Source: Gammaproteobacteria bacterium
GTDB lineage: Bacteria > Pseudomonadota > Gammaproteobacteria > Steroidobacterales > XN24
Reading direction: 5' to 3'
NCBI GenBank assembly: GCA_029287575.1
Contig: JARFQW010000069.1
Span: forward strand, 1-64,000
Length of the DNA: 64,000 bases
Shown here in pieces: positions 33,495-43,095 of the stretch (the first letter of the stretch is position 1; each line of letters starts with the position of its first letter). The position numbers and the translations under genes are program-made. The notes under the pieces were generated by a model. That model made no database searches, was not told the origin of the DNA, and worked only from the letters and a program-made list of their open reading frames with translations.

Positions 33495-35311
33495 AACGCT
33501 TTTTCCCATGGTTCGCTGAGACGGATGGCGGCGAGGATGATGCCGACGAGGCTGTAGGTCTGAGGGTAGTTGCCCCACAGTTCACCGGTATCGGGATTCA
33601 GATCCTCGGACAGCAGTCCCAGCCGTGTTCTGCACGACAGGATGTTTTCGAACAGCGCCCGCGCCTCGTCACGGCGGCCGACGCTTGCGAGCGCATTGAT
33701 GTACCAGAATGTACAGATATTGAAGGCGTTCTCGGGTGCGCCGAAATCGTCCTCCGCACGATAGCGGAACAGGTGATCGCCGCGCCGCAGGTTGGTCTCG
33801 ATTACTGTGAGCGTGCTCTGATAGCGTGGATCGTCCGCCGCCAGGAACCCCAGCTCCTGCATCAACAGCATGCTCGCATCCAGCTCCGGGCGGCCGAACG
33901 CTTCGGTGAAGCACTGCTGTTCGGCATTCCAGGCCTCGCGGTTGATGACTGCCCGGATACGCTCCGCCTGCTCGTGCCAGTAGCGGGCCCGATCGCTGAC
34001 TCCCATTCGGTTGGCGATACGCTCCAGTCGGTCACAGGCGGCCCAGCACATCAGGGAGGAGAACGTGTGTATGCGCCGCCTTCCCCGGTATTCCCAGAGG
34101 CCGGCATCGGGCTGATCGTGCCGTTCCACGGCGCGTTCCCCGACGGCCTCCAGGAGCCGGAACAGTTCCAGGTCCCCGCGCCGGGCGAGGCGTGAATCGA
34201 AGAACACGTGGGCTGCCGACAGGACCACGGATCCGTAGACGTCGTTTTGCACCTGTTCCCAGGCCTGATTGCCTACCCGAACCGGGCCGTCGCCCCGGTA
34301 GCCGGACAGGGAATCGATCACCCGCTCGGTGAGTTGCTGTTCGCCGGTGATCCCGTACACCGGCTGCAGGACGCCGCCGTCGCTGGCCACGGATACGTTC
34401 ACGATGTAGCGCAGGTATGCCTCCATGGTCCGGGTTGCGCCGAGGCGGTTCAACGCATTGACCGTGAAGTAGCTGTCTCTGAGCCAGCAGAACCGGTAGT
34501 CCCAGCAGCGGCCGCTGCCCGGTGCCTCGGGAATCGATGTGGTCATCGCCGCGATCACGGCGCCGGTATCCTCGAAGGTGCAGAGCTTCAGCGTGATCGC
34601 GGCGCGGATGACGGCTTCCTGCCATTGGAAGGGCACGGCCAGCCCCCGGACCCAGCGCAGCCAGTAGTCCCGGGTCATCTCGTAAAAGCGCCGCGCGGTC
34701 GTCACCACGCTGTCGCGGAGACTTTCGTCTGGTCCGAGGAGCAGAGTGACCGGCCGGTCGAGCACGAACGGCGTTTCTTCCATCACGTGGCTGAGGGCAA
34801 GATCGGTGGTCAGGCGCAGCGTCAGGTCCGGCATGATGTAACGGATGTGGTTGCTGCCGAACGAGGTCTCGGGTACCTGCTCGCCATATTGCGCGGCCGG
34901 CCTCAGGCGCGCCACGACTCGCGGGCTCCCGGCGAGAGGCTCCACGTAACGGACAATCGTGACCGGATGAAAGACCCGGTCATACTGTTCGAAGCGAGGG
35001 CAGAAATCGGTGACCTTTACGCGCCCGCCATGCCGGTCCTCGAGTATCGTTTCCAGGATGGGAGTGTTCGGGACGTAGTGCTGTTCCGATCGGACCTGAT
35101 CGAGCAGCTCGATCTCGTAGGTACCGCGCTCGGACTCCGAGGCGTCGCCGGCGAGCAGCGTGCAGAACACGGGGTCGGAGTCGAATCTCGGCAGACAGGA
35201 CCAGACGATCCTGCCGCGGTCGTCAATCAGTGCGCTGATCTGGCAATTGCCGATCACTCCCAGTTCGAGACTGGCGGCCCGGGCCGGGTCCTGACTAGCG
35301 GTCGCTACCAT
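33491..35311 (-). CDS. Glycoside hydrolase family 15 protein (glucoamylase/trehalase-like)
   Basis: A 606-aa protein with an N-terminal beta domain (VIGNCQISALIDDRGRIVW) and an (alpha/alpha)6 barrel with GH15 features: SGRCWDYRFCWLRDSYF, and WEYRGRRRIHTFSSLMCWAACDR. Proteins of this subtype usually sit beside otsA/otsB and act on trehalose or alpha-glucans. The start is ATG at 35311 with GGGAGG 6 nt upstream; an in-frame extension to 35626 exists but has no support. The upstream remnant at 35295-35408 overlaps this start by 17 nt, and the stop overlaps the otsA TTG. Confidence 0.9.
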   Translation of the reverse strand: MVATASQDPARAASLELGVIGNCQISALIDDRGRIVWSCLPRFDSDPVFCTLLAGDASESERGTYEIELLDQVRSEQHYVPNTPILETILEDRHGGRVKVTDFCPRFEQYDRVFHPVTIVRYVEPLAGSPRVVARLRPAAQYGEQVPETSFGSNHIRYIMPDLTLRLTTDLALSHVMEETPFVLDRPVTLLLGPDESLRDSVVTTARRFYEMTRDYWLRWVRGLAVPFQWQEAVIRAAITLKLCTFEDTGAVIAAMTTSIPEAPGSGRCWDYRFCWLRDSYFTVNALNRLGATRTMEAYLRYIVNVSVASDGGVLQPVYGITGEQQLTERVIDSLSGYRGDGPVRVGNQAWEQVQNDVYGSVVLSAAHVFFDSRLARRGDLELFRLLEAVGERAVERHDQPDAGLWEYRGRRRIHTFSSLMCWAACDRLERIANRMGVSDRARYWHEQAERIRAVINREAWNAEQQCFTEAFGRPELDASMLLMQELGFLAADDPRYQSTLTVIETNLRRGDHLFRYRAEDDFGAPENAFNICTFWYINALASVGRRDEARALFENILSCRTRLGLLSEDLNPDTGELWGNYPQTYSLVGIILAAIRLSEPWEKAF

Positions 35312-35408
35312 GCTCTGCCTCCCAAACGGCATCCAGCCGCTGGCCGTCGACGTCGAGAAAAAAGGCCGTCTTCCGGGTAACCGGAGGCGGCGTGTTCGAG
35401 GATGACAT
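35295..35408 (-). pseudogene. otsB: otsB (trehalose-6-phosphate phosphatase) remnant
   Basis: A 37-codon frame immediately before the GH15 gene. It begins MSSSNTPPPVTRKTAFFL and continues DVDG, the HAD motif I that opens OtsB proteins (normally LFLDVDGTL). After DVDG the usual phosphatase body is absent; the frame runs QRLDAVWEAEHGSDR to a TAG overlapping the GH15 start. An OtsB gene is expected at this position in otsB-GH15-otsA operons. The simplest reading is an internal in-frame deletion that left the translation start and the downstream ribosome binding site. It is short, so the assignment depends on context. Confidence 0.55.
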
Positions 35409-35501
35409 GCCCCCACCTTAGAGCCTGCGACCGCGGTGCGCCAGACGGCACCGGCCTGCATGGCCTCTGGTACCATGGCGTCCCCCGGGATCCTGCACAT
35501 T

Positions 35502-37985
35502 ATGAAAATCTGGCACAGCCTATACCGGGCCTTCATGGCCGTGTTCCGGCGCATCCTGTTTGTCTGGGTCCGCACGGAAACCCTCGAGCCGCAGCTTGAC
35601 CGGCTCAAGGGCCTCGGCGGGGGCAAGCCGGTCTGCTACGTGCTGGAGGTGCCTTCGGTCACCGACATGGCCGTCCTGGAGCGGGAGATTTCCGAAGCCG
35701 GACTCCGGCGCCCCCTCGAAGGTCTGGGTACGCCGCTGGACGAATGGCGCGCGGTGATATTTCTGCGCCACCAGCGCTACGGCAGAAAGCCCCACCACAG
35801 CGAGCGCCTCAGCCGGCTGGTCGAGGCGGTCCGCGACGGGGTCGTCGATGACGTTACCCTCGTTCCGGTGTCGATTTTCTGGGGCCGTTCCCCGGAGAAG
35901 GAGCAGTCGGCGTTCAAGCTGATGTTCTCCGAGGGATGGGGGCTCGTCGGCCGGATCCGCCGCCTGTTCCAGGTCATTCTCTACGGCCGCCAGACCCTCG
36001 TGCTGTTCAGCGAGCCGGTCTCGATGCGCGTGCTGACCGAGCAGGGTGACGACGCTGAGCGGATCACCCGCAAACTGGCCCGGGTGCTCAGGGTGCATTT
36101 TCGGCGTCTGCGCATGGCCACGATCGGTCCCGACCTCTCCCACCGTCGAATGATCGTCAGCGAGGTCGTCGAATCCGCATCCGTCCGCAGGGCGATCAGG
36201 CGGGAATCTGAATCCGCCGGTATCTCCCTGGCCAAGGCCGAGGAACGGGCGCGAGTCTACGCCATGGAGATTGCGGCCAATTTTTCCTATCCGGCCATCC
36301 GCTTTCTCGAACGGGTCCTGACCCGCCTCTGGGACCAGCTGTATGACGGCGTCGAGGTGAACTACATCGACGGACTCAAGGAGGTCGCGGAGGGCAACGA
36401 GATCATCTACGTGCCCTGCCATCGCAGCCATATAGACTACCTTCTTCTGTCGTTCGTGATCTTCAAGAACGGCATGGTCTGCCCGCATATTGCCGCGGGA
36501 CTGAATCTCAACATGCCGGTCGTCGGGCCCGTTCTTCGTCGCGGCGGGGCGTTTTTCATGCGCCGCAGTTTCCGGGACAAGCCGCTGTATGCGGCCGTGT
36601 TCAGCAAGTACGTGGCCCTGAACCTGGCCCGCGGCGTGCCGATCGAGTATTTCATCGAAGGCGGGCGCAGCCGTACCGGGCGGCTGCTGCAGCCCAAGCC
36701 CGGCATGCTGTCCATGACGGTGACCGGCTACCTGGCCCAGCCGACCCGGCCGGTCGTGTTCGTGCCTGTGTATTTCGGGTACGAGCGGCTGATCGAAGGG
36801 CGGACCTACGTATCGGAGCTGGAAGGCCGGCCCAAGTCCAAGGAAAGTCTCGGCGGGCTGGCGCGTGCCCTGAAGGAGCTCAAGCGGGAGTTCGGAAAGG
36901 TGCACGTGAACTTCGGCGAGCCGATCCCGCTGGATCCGGTGCTCGACGCCCATCGGCCCGGGTGGCGGGATGAGCTGATCGAGCCCGAGGTCAGGCCGAA
37001 GTGGGTCGGGCCGCTCGTGGACGATCTCGGCATACAGATCCTCACGCACATCAATGCAGCCGCTGACGTGAACCCGGTCAACCTGCTGGCCACCGTGCTG
37101 TTGTCCACGTCCCGCGCCGCGCTCGTGGAGGGTCCCCTGATCCGGCTGCTGGACCTGTATTCCCGCATTCTGGCCGAGGCGCCGTATGGGGACCGGGTGA
37201 CCGTTACGCCCCTCAGCGGCGCGGAGATCGTTCGCTACGGCGAGCGCCTCGGCATGCTCGAGCGCAAGCCCCACAAGCTGGGCGACATCATCGCACTGAA
37301 GCCGGAGGAGAACGTGATCTCCGGCTACTACCGCAATAACGTGCTGCATCTTCTCGTGCTGCCGTCCCTGGTGGCGTGTTGCTTCCTGGACCGTGCCAGC
37401 CTGTCGGTGGAGCACGTGCGGCGGCTGGTCGCGATGGTCTATCCGTTTATCCGCACGGAGCTGTATCTGTCCTGGTCGGAGGATGAGCTGGAGGGCCAGG
37501 TGCTCGACGGGGTCATCGACGTCCTGGTGCGCTGCGGGCTGTTGAAGCGGCGCAACCCCGGCGGCCGGGCCGGACTGCACCGGCCCGAGGAAACCGAGCC
37601 CGCCGCTGTGCAGCTGTCACTCCTGGCCCGAGCAGGTCTTCCGACCCTGGAGCGTTATTACATGACCGTCGCGCTGCTGATGCAGCACGGGTCGGGCGAA
37701 CTGAGCCAGACCGAGCTCGAGCAGCTGTGCCTGCTGATGGCGCAGCGCATGAGTCAGCTCCACCAGTTCAGCGCGCCGGAGTTTTTCGACAAGAACCTGT
37801 TCCGGGCATTCATTGCCCGTCTCCGCGAGCGGGACGTGATCCAGAAAAACGAGGACGGAAAACTGGTCTTCGGGGAAGCGCTGGAACGGGCGGACCGGGA
37901 CGCGCGGCTGATCCTCAACGAGCGGCTTCGGCATGACATTTTGCGGGTCATCAACCTCCATCAGGAGCCCCTCGTAACCGCCTAA
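35502..37985 (+). CDS. plsB: Glycerol-3-phosphate 1-O-acyltransferase
   Basis: An 827-aa membrane-associated acyltransferase close in length to E. coli PlsB (807). The acyltransferase block has HRSHIDYLLLSF (HX4D), GGAFFMRRSF, FIEGGRSRTGR and a VPVYFGYERLIEG substrate block. It makes lysophosphatidic acid from glycerol 3-phosphate and acyl-ACP/acyl-CoA, the first step of phospholipid synthesis. The start is ATG at 35502, where a MKIWHSLYRAFMAVFRRILF-type amphipathic start appears. In-frame codons to 35436 are less likely. Divergent from the trehalose genes. Confidence 0.95.
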   Translation: MKIWHSLYRAFMAVFRRILFVWVRTETLEPQLDRLKGLGGGKPVCYVLEVPSVTDMAVLEREISEAGLRRPLEGLGTPLDEWRAVIFLRHQRYGRKPHHSERLSRLVEAVRDGVVDDVTLVPVSIFWGRSPEKEQSAFKLMFSEGWGLVGRIRRLFQVILYGRQTLVLFSEPVSMRVLTEQGDDAERITRKLARVLRVHFRRLRMATIGPDLSHRRMIVSEVVESASVRRAIRRESESAGISLAKAEERARVYAMEIAANFSYPAIRFLERVLTRLWDQLYDGVEVNYIDGLKEVAEGNEIIYVPCHRSHIDYLLLSFVIFKNGMVCPHIAAGLNLNMPVVGPVLRRGGAFFMRRSFRDKPLYAAVFSKYVALNLARGVPIEYFIEGGRSRTGRLLQPKPGMLSMTVTGYLAQPTRPVVFVPVYFGYERLIEGRTYVSELEGRPKSKESLGGLARALKELKREFGKVHVNFGEPIPLDPVLDAHRPGWRDELIEPEVRPKWVGPLVDDLGIQILTHINAAADVNPVNLLATVLLSTSRAALVEGPLIRLLDLYSRILAEAPYGDRVTVTPLSGAEIVRYGERLGMLERKPHKLGDIIALKPEENVISGYYRNNVLHLLVLPSLVACCFLDRASLSVEHVRRLVAMVYPFIRTELYLSWSEDELEGQVLDGVIDVLVRCGLLKRRNPGGRAGLHRPEETEPAAVQLSLLARAGLPTLERYYMTVALLMQHGSGELSQTELEQLCLLMAQRMSQLHQFSAPEFFDKNLFRAFIARLRERDVIQKNEDGKLVFGEALERADRDARLILNERLRHDILRVINLHQEPLVTA

Positions 37986-38401
37986 TCTTGCTGCAATGCA
38001 ACGCGCAGCTGAGAGCCAATGGGGCCTATCGAATCCGTCTGTGGTCGACTTTGACATTTCATCGTCGCAGGGAGAACGGCGGTTGCCCGCCGCGTCCTTC
38101 GACGGGCGCCGCACGGCCTCAAAGCGCTTTATTCACCGGCCCTTGCAACGCCGCGCGGCGGGCTGTTGCGTGCCACAGACGCGATCTTTTGCGCGTCATT
38201 CCCCCGCTGGCCCCTTCCGGCAAGTGATTCGGCGAGATCTGGGAAACGGCCTTAAACCCTTGATGTTGTTTTCCGGATACGGATTCGGTACTAATTCGCA
38301 GCAGACGCAGTGGCCCACGGACGCAGCATGTGGCGGCCGGGATATAACGAGTAGTGGTGTGCACGCACCCGAATAACGAGACCTATAAGCTGGGGAGTCA
38401 G
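37986..38401 (+). other. 415-nt non-coding stretch before the DUF1302 gene
   Basis: No frame here looks like a real gene. The region is less GC-rich than its surroundings near 38250-38400. A weak promoter candidate is TTGTTT with TACTAA 17 nt later, about 38265-38300 in the stretch TTGTTTTCCGG...GGTACTAA. A TTGACA near 38051 has no matching -10. A GGGGAG ribosome binding site precedes the ATG at 38402. It may be an unusually long leader or hold regulator sites for the envelope cluster. Confidence 0.35.
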
Positions 38402-40495
38402 ATGAGAACGAATCCCTTCTCTGCCCGTTCGGGCGGGAGTCCGCTGGTGGCAGCGGCAGTCGCATCCGCCCTTGCGGTTGGCCTGGCAGCCCTTCCGCAC
38501 AATGCCGATGCCTTCGAATGGACCGCGGGCGACAACTGGACCGGCAGCTTCGATACGACGCTGAGTTACGGTGCCCGCTGGCGGGTCGAGGGACGGGACG
38601 GGCGCATCATCTCGACCAGCGCCGGCGGCCGGGGCCGCAGCGGCAACATCGACGACGGCAACCTCAACTTCGACACCGGTCTGGTGTCCAGCGCCATCAA
38701 GGCCACCTCCGAGTTCGAACTTTCGTTCAAGGAGAAATACGGCATCTTCGTGCGCGGTACCGGCTTCTACGACTTCGAAGCCAACGAGACCGAGCGCACG
38801 GACATCGACAGCTCGGTGGACGACAAGGTGGAGGGCAAATTCGATCTGCTCGACGCGTTTGCCTACGCCCGCTTCAACGTCGGCAGCATGCCCGCCCAGT
38901 TCCGTATTGGCGAACAGGTGATCAGCTGGGGCGAGAGCACGTTCATCCAGAACGGCATCAACATCATCAACCATATCGACGTCTCGAAGCTGCGTGTGCC
39001 CGGTGCGGAACTCAAGGAGGCCCTGCTGCCCCAGGACATTGCGTATTTCAGCATCGAGCCCACCCTGAACACGTCGGTGGAACTCTTTTATCAGTACGAC
39101 TGGGACGACACCGAGCCGGACGTGGCCGGGTCGTACTTCAGCAACAACGACTTCGCCGTGGACGGCGGCAAGTTCGTGATGCTGGGCTTCGGTGCCTGGT
39201 CCGACCTGGGGACCGACTTTTCCAGCCTGGGCGGCGGGTTGTACGAGGACTTCAACAAGGTACCCCGCGTCGGCGGCGGCACTCCCGATGACGGCAACCA
39301 ATATGGCGCCGCCTTCCGGGTCTATTTCGACAACCTGATGAACGGCACGGAATTCGGGTTCTACTACATCCGCTATCACAGCCGGTTGCCGCTGATCAGT
39401 GGCACCACTGGCACCCAGGCGGGGTTTGGCAACGCGGCCGGCTCGGCCACGGCCGTCGGCGGAGCGGCCCAGGCCCTCGCGGCCGGCCTGCCCTTCGACG
39501 CCGCGGTGCAGACGGCGGCCGCCCAGGCCGTGGCGACCGCCGCCGGGCTGGGCGGAACCCTCAGCCAGGAAGACGCCGTGGACCAGGCTACCATCGGCGC
39601 CAACACGTATCTCGGCAGCGGTGGCGATGCGGTCGCCAGTCTGTCGAGTTCGTTTGCCAGCTACCAGTTGGGCATTACCTCCAACTACTTCACGGAGTTT
39701 CCCGAGGACCTGGATCTTTACGGCGTTTCCTTCAACACGTTCCTCCCGGGCGGCATTGCCTGGCAGGGCGAGGTGTCACTGAAGAAGGACGCACCGCTGC
39801 AGTTCGACGACGTGGAAGTCCTGTTCGCGGCCCTGTCTCCGCTGGACAATCTGGGCGCGCAGCCCGGTTTCTGCCCGACCAACCCGCAGGCCGTCGGCCG
39901 CCTCGGCTGCTACGGTCAGCTCGGGCCCAAGGGACTGAACGAGCGCATCCAGGGCTGGGACGAGCGGGACTGGTGGCAGTTCCAGACCACGCTGACGTAT
40001 CTCAGCGGGCCGCTGCTGGGGGCCAACTCCGGCGCCTTCGTCTGGGAGGGTGGCGCGACGTACATCGACGACTTCCCGGACGGCATCAAGGGCGGGCCGA
40101 ACAACCGGGGCCTGCGCTACAACGGCGAAGGCACCTCGGTGTCCGGCAACTCCTCGCTGGCCGGCAGCCACTTCGGCGAGGTGGAGGGCGGGGATCACTT
40201 CCCGGACGAATTTTCCTGGGGTTACCAGCTCATCGCCAGGCTGGACTACAACAATCTGGTCGGTCCCTGGACGGTCTCGCCCCGGGTCGGCTGGCGGCAC
40301 GACGTCAGCGGCAACACGCCGGGACCCGGCGGCTCGTTCCTCGAGGACCGCACCGCACTGTCCCTGGGCATTCGCGGCAATTTGCAGAACAAGTGGGAGC
40401 TCGACGTGAGCTATACCCAGTTCGACGGTGCCGGCCGCTACTACACCACTAACGACCGCGACTTTATCGGCTTTACCGCGAAGTTCTCGTTCTAG
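38402..40495 (+). CDS. DUF1302 family outer-membrane protein
   Basis: A 697-aa exported protein. The signal peptide (residues 1-39, cleavage near ADA-FEW) is followed by a beta-rich protein with AWGDNW-like start, FRIGEQVISWGESTFIQNG and FPEDLDLYGVSFNTFL motifs. It ends in KFSF with terminal Phe, as BAM-assembled beta barrels do. An unusual Ala/Gly-rich insert (about residues 340-425) probably forms an exposed loop. It is the first of four genes with DUF1329, YCF48 and MMPL proteins. It is likely to be the outer-membrane part of a hydrophobic-compound transport system. Function otherwise unknown. Confidence 0.85.
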   Translation: MRTNPFSARSGGSPLVAAAVASALAVGLAALPHNADAFEWTAGDNWTGSFDTTLSYGARWRVEGRDGRIISTSAGGRGRSGNIDDGNLNFDTGLVSSAIKATSEFELSFKEKYGIFVRGTGFYDFEANETERTDIDSSVDDKVEGKFDLLDAFAYARFNVGSMPAQFRIGEQVISWGESTFIQNGINIINHIDVSKLRVPGAELKEALLPQDIAYFSIEPTLNTSVELFYQYDWDDTEPDVAGSYFSNNDFAVDGGKFVMLGFGAWSDLGTDFSSLGGGLYEDFNKVPRVGGGTPDDGNQYGAAFRVYFDNLMNGTEFGFYYIRYHSRLPLISGTTGTQAGFGNAAGSATAVGGAAQALAAGLPFDAAVQTAAAQAVATAAGLGGTLSQEDAVDQATIGANTYLGSGGDAVASLSSSFASYQLGITSNYFTEFPEDLDLYGVSFNTFLPGGIAWQGEVSLKKDAPLQFDDVEVLFAALSPLDNLGAQPGFCPTNPQAVGRLGCYGQLGPKGLNERIQGWDERDWWQFQTTLTYLSGPLLGANSGAFVWEGGATYIDDFPDGIKGGPNNRGLRYNGEGTSVSGNSSLAGSHFGEVEGGDHFPDEFSWGYQLIARLDYNNLVGPWTVSPRVGWRHDVSGNTPGPGGSFLEDRTALSLGIRGNLQNKWELDVSYTQFDGAGRYYTTNDRDFIGFTAKFSF

Positions 40496-40545
40496 GCGCC
40501 GCGCGCCGGAGAACTCGCGAACCCGTGACGAGGAGTACTGTATTC

Positions 40546-41922
40546 ATGCTCAGGAAATCGCTTTTGACCCTGGCCGGCCTGACCGCCGCCGCCGTCGGCT
40601 GGACGTCGGCCCAGGCGGAGATATCCGCTGATCAGATCGCTCGTCTGAGCTCGGAGCTGACCCCGCTCGGGGCGGTTCGTGCCGGCAACGACGCGGGCAC
40701 GATTCCCGCATGGGAGGGGGGCATCACCAGCCCCGCGGAAGCGGGATTCCCGGATTTCCGCGCCGGCGGCCATCATCCGGACCCCTTTGCCTCGGATCAG
40801 CCCCTGTACACCGTGAATGCGGCCAACATGGGTGAGTACGACGCCGTGCTGACGGACGGACACAAGGCCCTGTTGCAGGCTTATCCCGACTACTTCATGA
40901 ACGTGTACCCGACCCGCCGCAGCGCCGCCGTGCCCGAGCGGATCTACGAGGCGACCGCGCGCGTGGCGGCCACCGCGACGCTCATCGACGGCGACAACGG
41001 CGTGGTCAATTCCATCAACGGAATCCCGTTTCCGATCCCCGACAACGGCGTCCAGGCCATCTGGAATCACATCCTCCGCTATCGCGCGGACATGGCCGAA
41101 CGAACCATCGGCCAGGCCGCCGTCACCCGGGACGGCAGCTACACCCTCGTGAAGTTCACCGATAACTACCTGGGCCTCTACGGCCTCGAGGGCGTCCAGG
41201 AGTCCGATCTCGACAACGTGATCCTCTACTTCAAGCAGCGCGTCGTGGCGCCGGCCCGGCTGGCCGGAGAGCTGCTCCTGGTCCACGAAACCATGGACCA
41301 GAATAAGGAAAACCGCCGCGCCTGGATCTACAACCCGGGCCAGCGCCGGGTCCGCCGGGCGCCCAACGTGGCGTTCGACTTTCCGCGGACTGCCTCGGAC
41401 GGCACGGCGACCTCGGATCAGTTCGACATGTATAACGGCAGCCCGGAGCGCTACAACTGGACGCTGGTGGGCCGCGAGGAGCGGCTGGTTCCCTACAACT
41501 CCTACAAGCTCCACAGCAACGGCCTGAAGTACACCGACATCCTGAAGCCGCTGCACGTCAACTCGGAGCATGCGCGCTACGAGCTGCATCGCGTCTGGGT
41601 CGTCGACGCCGAGCTCAAGGAAGGCACCCGCCACATTTACAAGAAACGCCGCTTCTACATCGACGAGGACTCCTGGCAGGTGCTCGCCGTGGACTGCTAT
41701 GACAACCGCGATGAGCTCTGGCGTGTCCAGGAGGGTCATGTCATCAACTACTACGACGTGCCCACGCTGTGGACCACGCTGGAAACCACAACCGACCTCC
41801 AGTCGGGCCGGTATCTGGCGATCGGCCTGAACAACGAGGAACGCACGACCTACGATTTCAACGTGACGCTGAGCAAGGAGGATTTCAGCGTGGCTTCGCT
41901 GCGGCGGGCCGGCACTCGTTGA
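40546..41922 (+). CDS. DUF1329 family exported protein
   Basis: A 458-aa protein with a signal peptide (MLRKSLLTLAGLTAAAVGW..AQA) and the DUF1329 body: LGAVRAGNDAGTIPAWEGG, NGIPFPIPDNG, ENRRAWIYNPGQRRVRRAPN, YEPLR-like HRVWVVDAELKEG and KKRRFYIDEDSW. DUF1329 has a LolB/LolA-like fold, so it is likely to be periplasmic and to carry lipidic cargo. The start is ATG at 40546 with GAGGAG about 10 nt upstream; GTG at 40525 is less likely. Lies 50 nt after the DUF1302 gene. Confidence 0.88.
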   Translation: MLRKSLLTLAGLTAAAVGWTSAQAEISADQIARLSSELTPLGAVRAGNDAGTIPAWEGGITSPAEAGFPDFRAGGHHPDPFASDQPLYTVNAANMGEYDAVLTDGHKALLQAYPDYFMNVYPTRRSAAVPERIYEATARVAATATLIDGDNGVVNSINGIPFPIPDNGVQAIWNHILRYRADMAERTIGQAAVTRDGSYTLVKFTDNYLGLYGLEGVQESDLDNVILYFKQRVVAPARLAGELLLVHETMDQNKENRRAWIYNPGQRRVRRAPNVAFDFPRTASDGTATSDQFDMYNGSPERYNWTLVGREERLVPYNSYKLHSNGLKYTDILKPLHVNSEHARYELHRVWVVDAELKEGTRHIYKKRRFYIDEDSWQVLAVDCYDNRDELWRVQEGHVINYYDVPTLWTTLETTTDLQSGRYLAIGLNNEERTTYDFNVTLSKEDFSVASLRRAGTR

Positions 41923-41935
41923 CGCATGAGGCAAT

Positions 41936-41971
41936 GCCACAACGCCGGCGCGAGCCGGCGTTGTGGCGTTT
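41936..41971 (+). terminator. Strong hairpin after the DUF1329 gene
   Basis: GCCACAACGCCGGC pairs perfectly with GCCGGCGTTGTGGC (14 bp, GCGA loop at 41950-41953), followed by GTTT. The T-tract is weak. It may attenuate rather than end transcription, as the YCF48 and MMPL genes belong to the same cluster. Confidence 0.6.
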
Positions 41972-42006
41972 ACGAATCAAACGCTGACCTAGTGAGACCG
42001 CCGCCC

Positions 42007-43071
42007 ATGGCGTTACGACAATATTCTTGCGTGGCCACCGGCCTGTGCCTGTCGGTTGTCGCGGTGCCCGCAACCGCGGTGGAGGGCTTCGAAGCCCAGC
42101 CGGCGCAAATCGCGCCCCTCGCCGACAGCACCTTGCTCCTCGACGCCGTCCATGTGGACGGCGTTTATGTTGCGGTAGGCGATCGGGGCCATATCCTGAC
42201 CAGCAGCGATGCCGGCGAGACCTGGCAGCAGCAGGCTGTGCCGACCCGGTCCATGCTGACGGCCGTGTGGTTTCACGACCGCCAGACCGGATGGGCCGTT
42301 GGCCACGACGCCCTGGTGCTCAAGACGACCGATGGTGGCGAGACCTGGACCCCGAAGCACTACGCGCCGGACCCGGAGCAGCCGTTGTTCGATGTCTGGT
42401 TTGCCGAAGACGGCCAGCGGGGCCTGGCCGTGGGTGCGTACGGATTCCTGTTGTCCACGGCCGACGGGGGTGAAACCTGGGAGGCCAGTTCCCTGGAAGC
42501 AGACACCTGGGATCCGCAGGCCGCCGAAGCAGAGGCCGGCGGAGAGGACGATCCGGCAACCGAAGCACTCGACGAGGATGAAGGCTACGACGAGTGGGAC
42601 GACGTGGAAGGCGGCGTTCATTTGAACAAGATCAGCAGGGCCGCGGACGGCACGCTGTGGATCGGCGCCGAAGCCGGCAATCTCTATCGCTCCGATGACG
42701 GTGGCGACACCTGGCTCAAGATCCCGACACCCTACGACGGGTCATTTTTCGGCATCCTCCCGGTGGGCAGCTCCGGCGTGCTGGCTTTCGGCCTGCGCGG
42801 CAATCTGTTTTTCACCGATGACCGGGGCGCGAACTGGACCCGGCTCGAGACGCCGGAAACCGTTTCGCTCAATGATGCGCTCGAGCTTGAAGACGGCCGG
42901 ATCGTGATTGTCGGCATGGCCGGTACCTTGCTGGTCGGCAGCCCGGAGACGGGCTTCGAGCTGAGACAGCAGGAGGACCGAAAAGCGATTGTGCAGGTGC
43001 TTCCCGCGGACGGCTCGCTGCTTCTCTTCGGTGAAGCCGGAGCTGTGAAAATTCCCGTGCCGGCAGGCTGA
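42007..43071 (+). CDS. YCF48/BNR-like repeat exported protein
   Basis: A 354-aa protein with a signal peptide (residues 1-25) and repeated beta-propeller blades of the YCF48 type: SSDAGETW, TTDGGETW, TADGGETW, SDDGGDTW and DDRGANW, each followed by an aromatic beta strand. A strongly acidic insert (about residues 165-205, EAGGEDDPATEALDEDEGYD) divides the propeller. It lies 24 nt before the MMPL gene. Proteins of this type usually accompany DUF1302/DUF1329 and RND genes and may be an assembly or periplasmic adaptor factor. Confidence 0.86.
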   Translation: MALRQYSCVATGLCLSVVAVPATAVEGFEAQPAQIAPLADSTLLLDAVHVDGVYVAVGDRGHILTSSDAGETWQQQAVPTRSMLTAVWFHDRQTGWAVGHDALVLKTTDGGETWTPKHYAPDPEQPLFDVWFAEDGQRGLAVGAYGFLLSTADGGETWEASSLEADTWDPQAAEAEAGGEDDPATEALDEDEGYDEWDDVEGGVHLNKISRAADGTLWIGAEAGNLYRSDDGGDTWLKIPTPYDGSFFGILPVGSSGVLAFGLRGNLFFTDDRGANWTRLETPETVSLNDALELEDGRIVIVGMAGTLLVGSPETGFELRQQEDRKAIVQVLPADGSLLLFGEAGAVKIPVPAG

Positions 43072-43095
43072 CCCGGACTCGAACAAGGCGCCACC

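Noticed and set aside
38051-38056. Promoter from TTGACA in the spacer before DUF1302
   Set aside because: No suitable -10 box at normal spacing.
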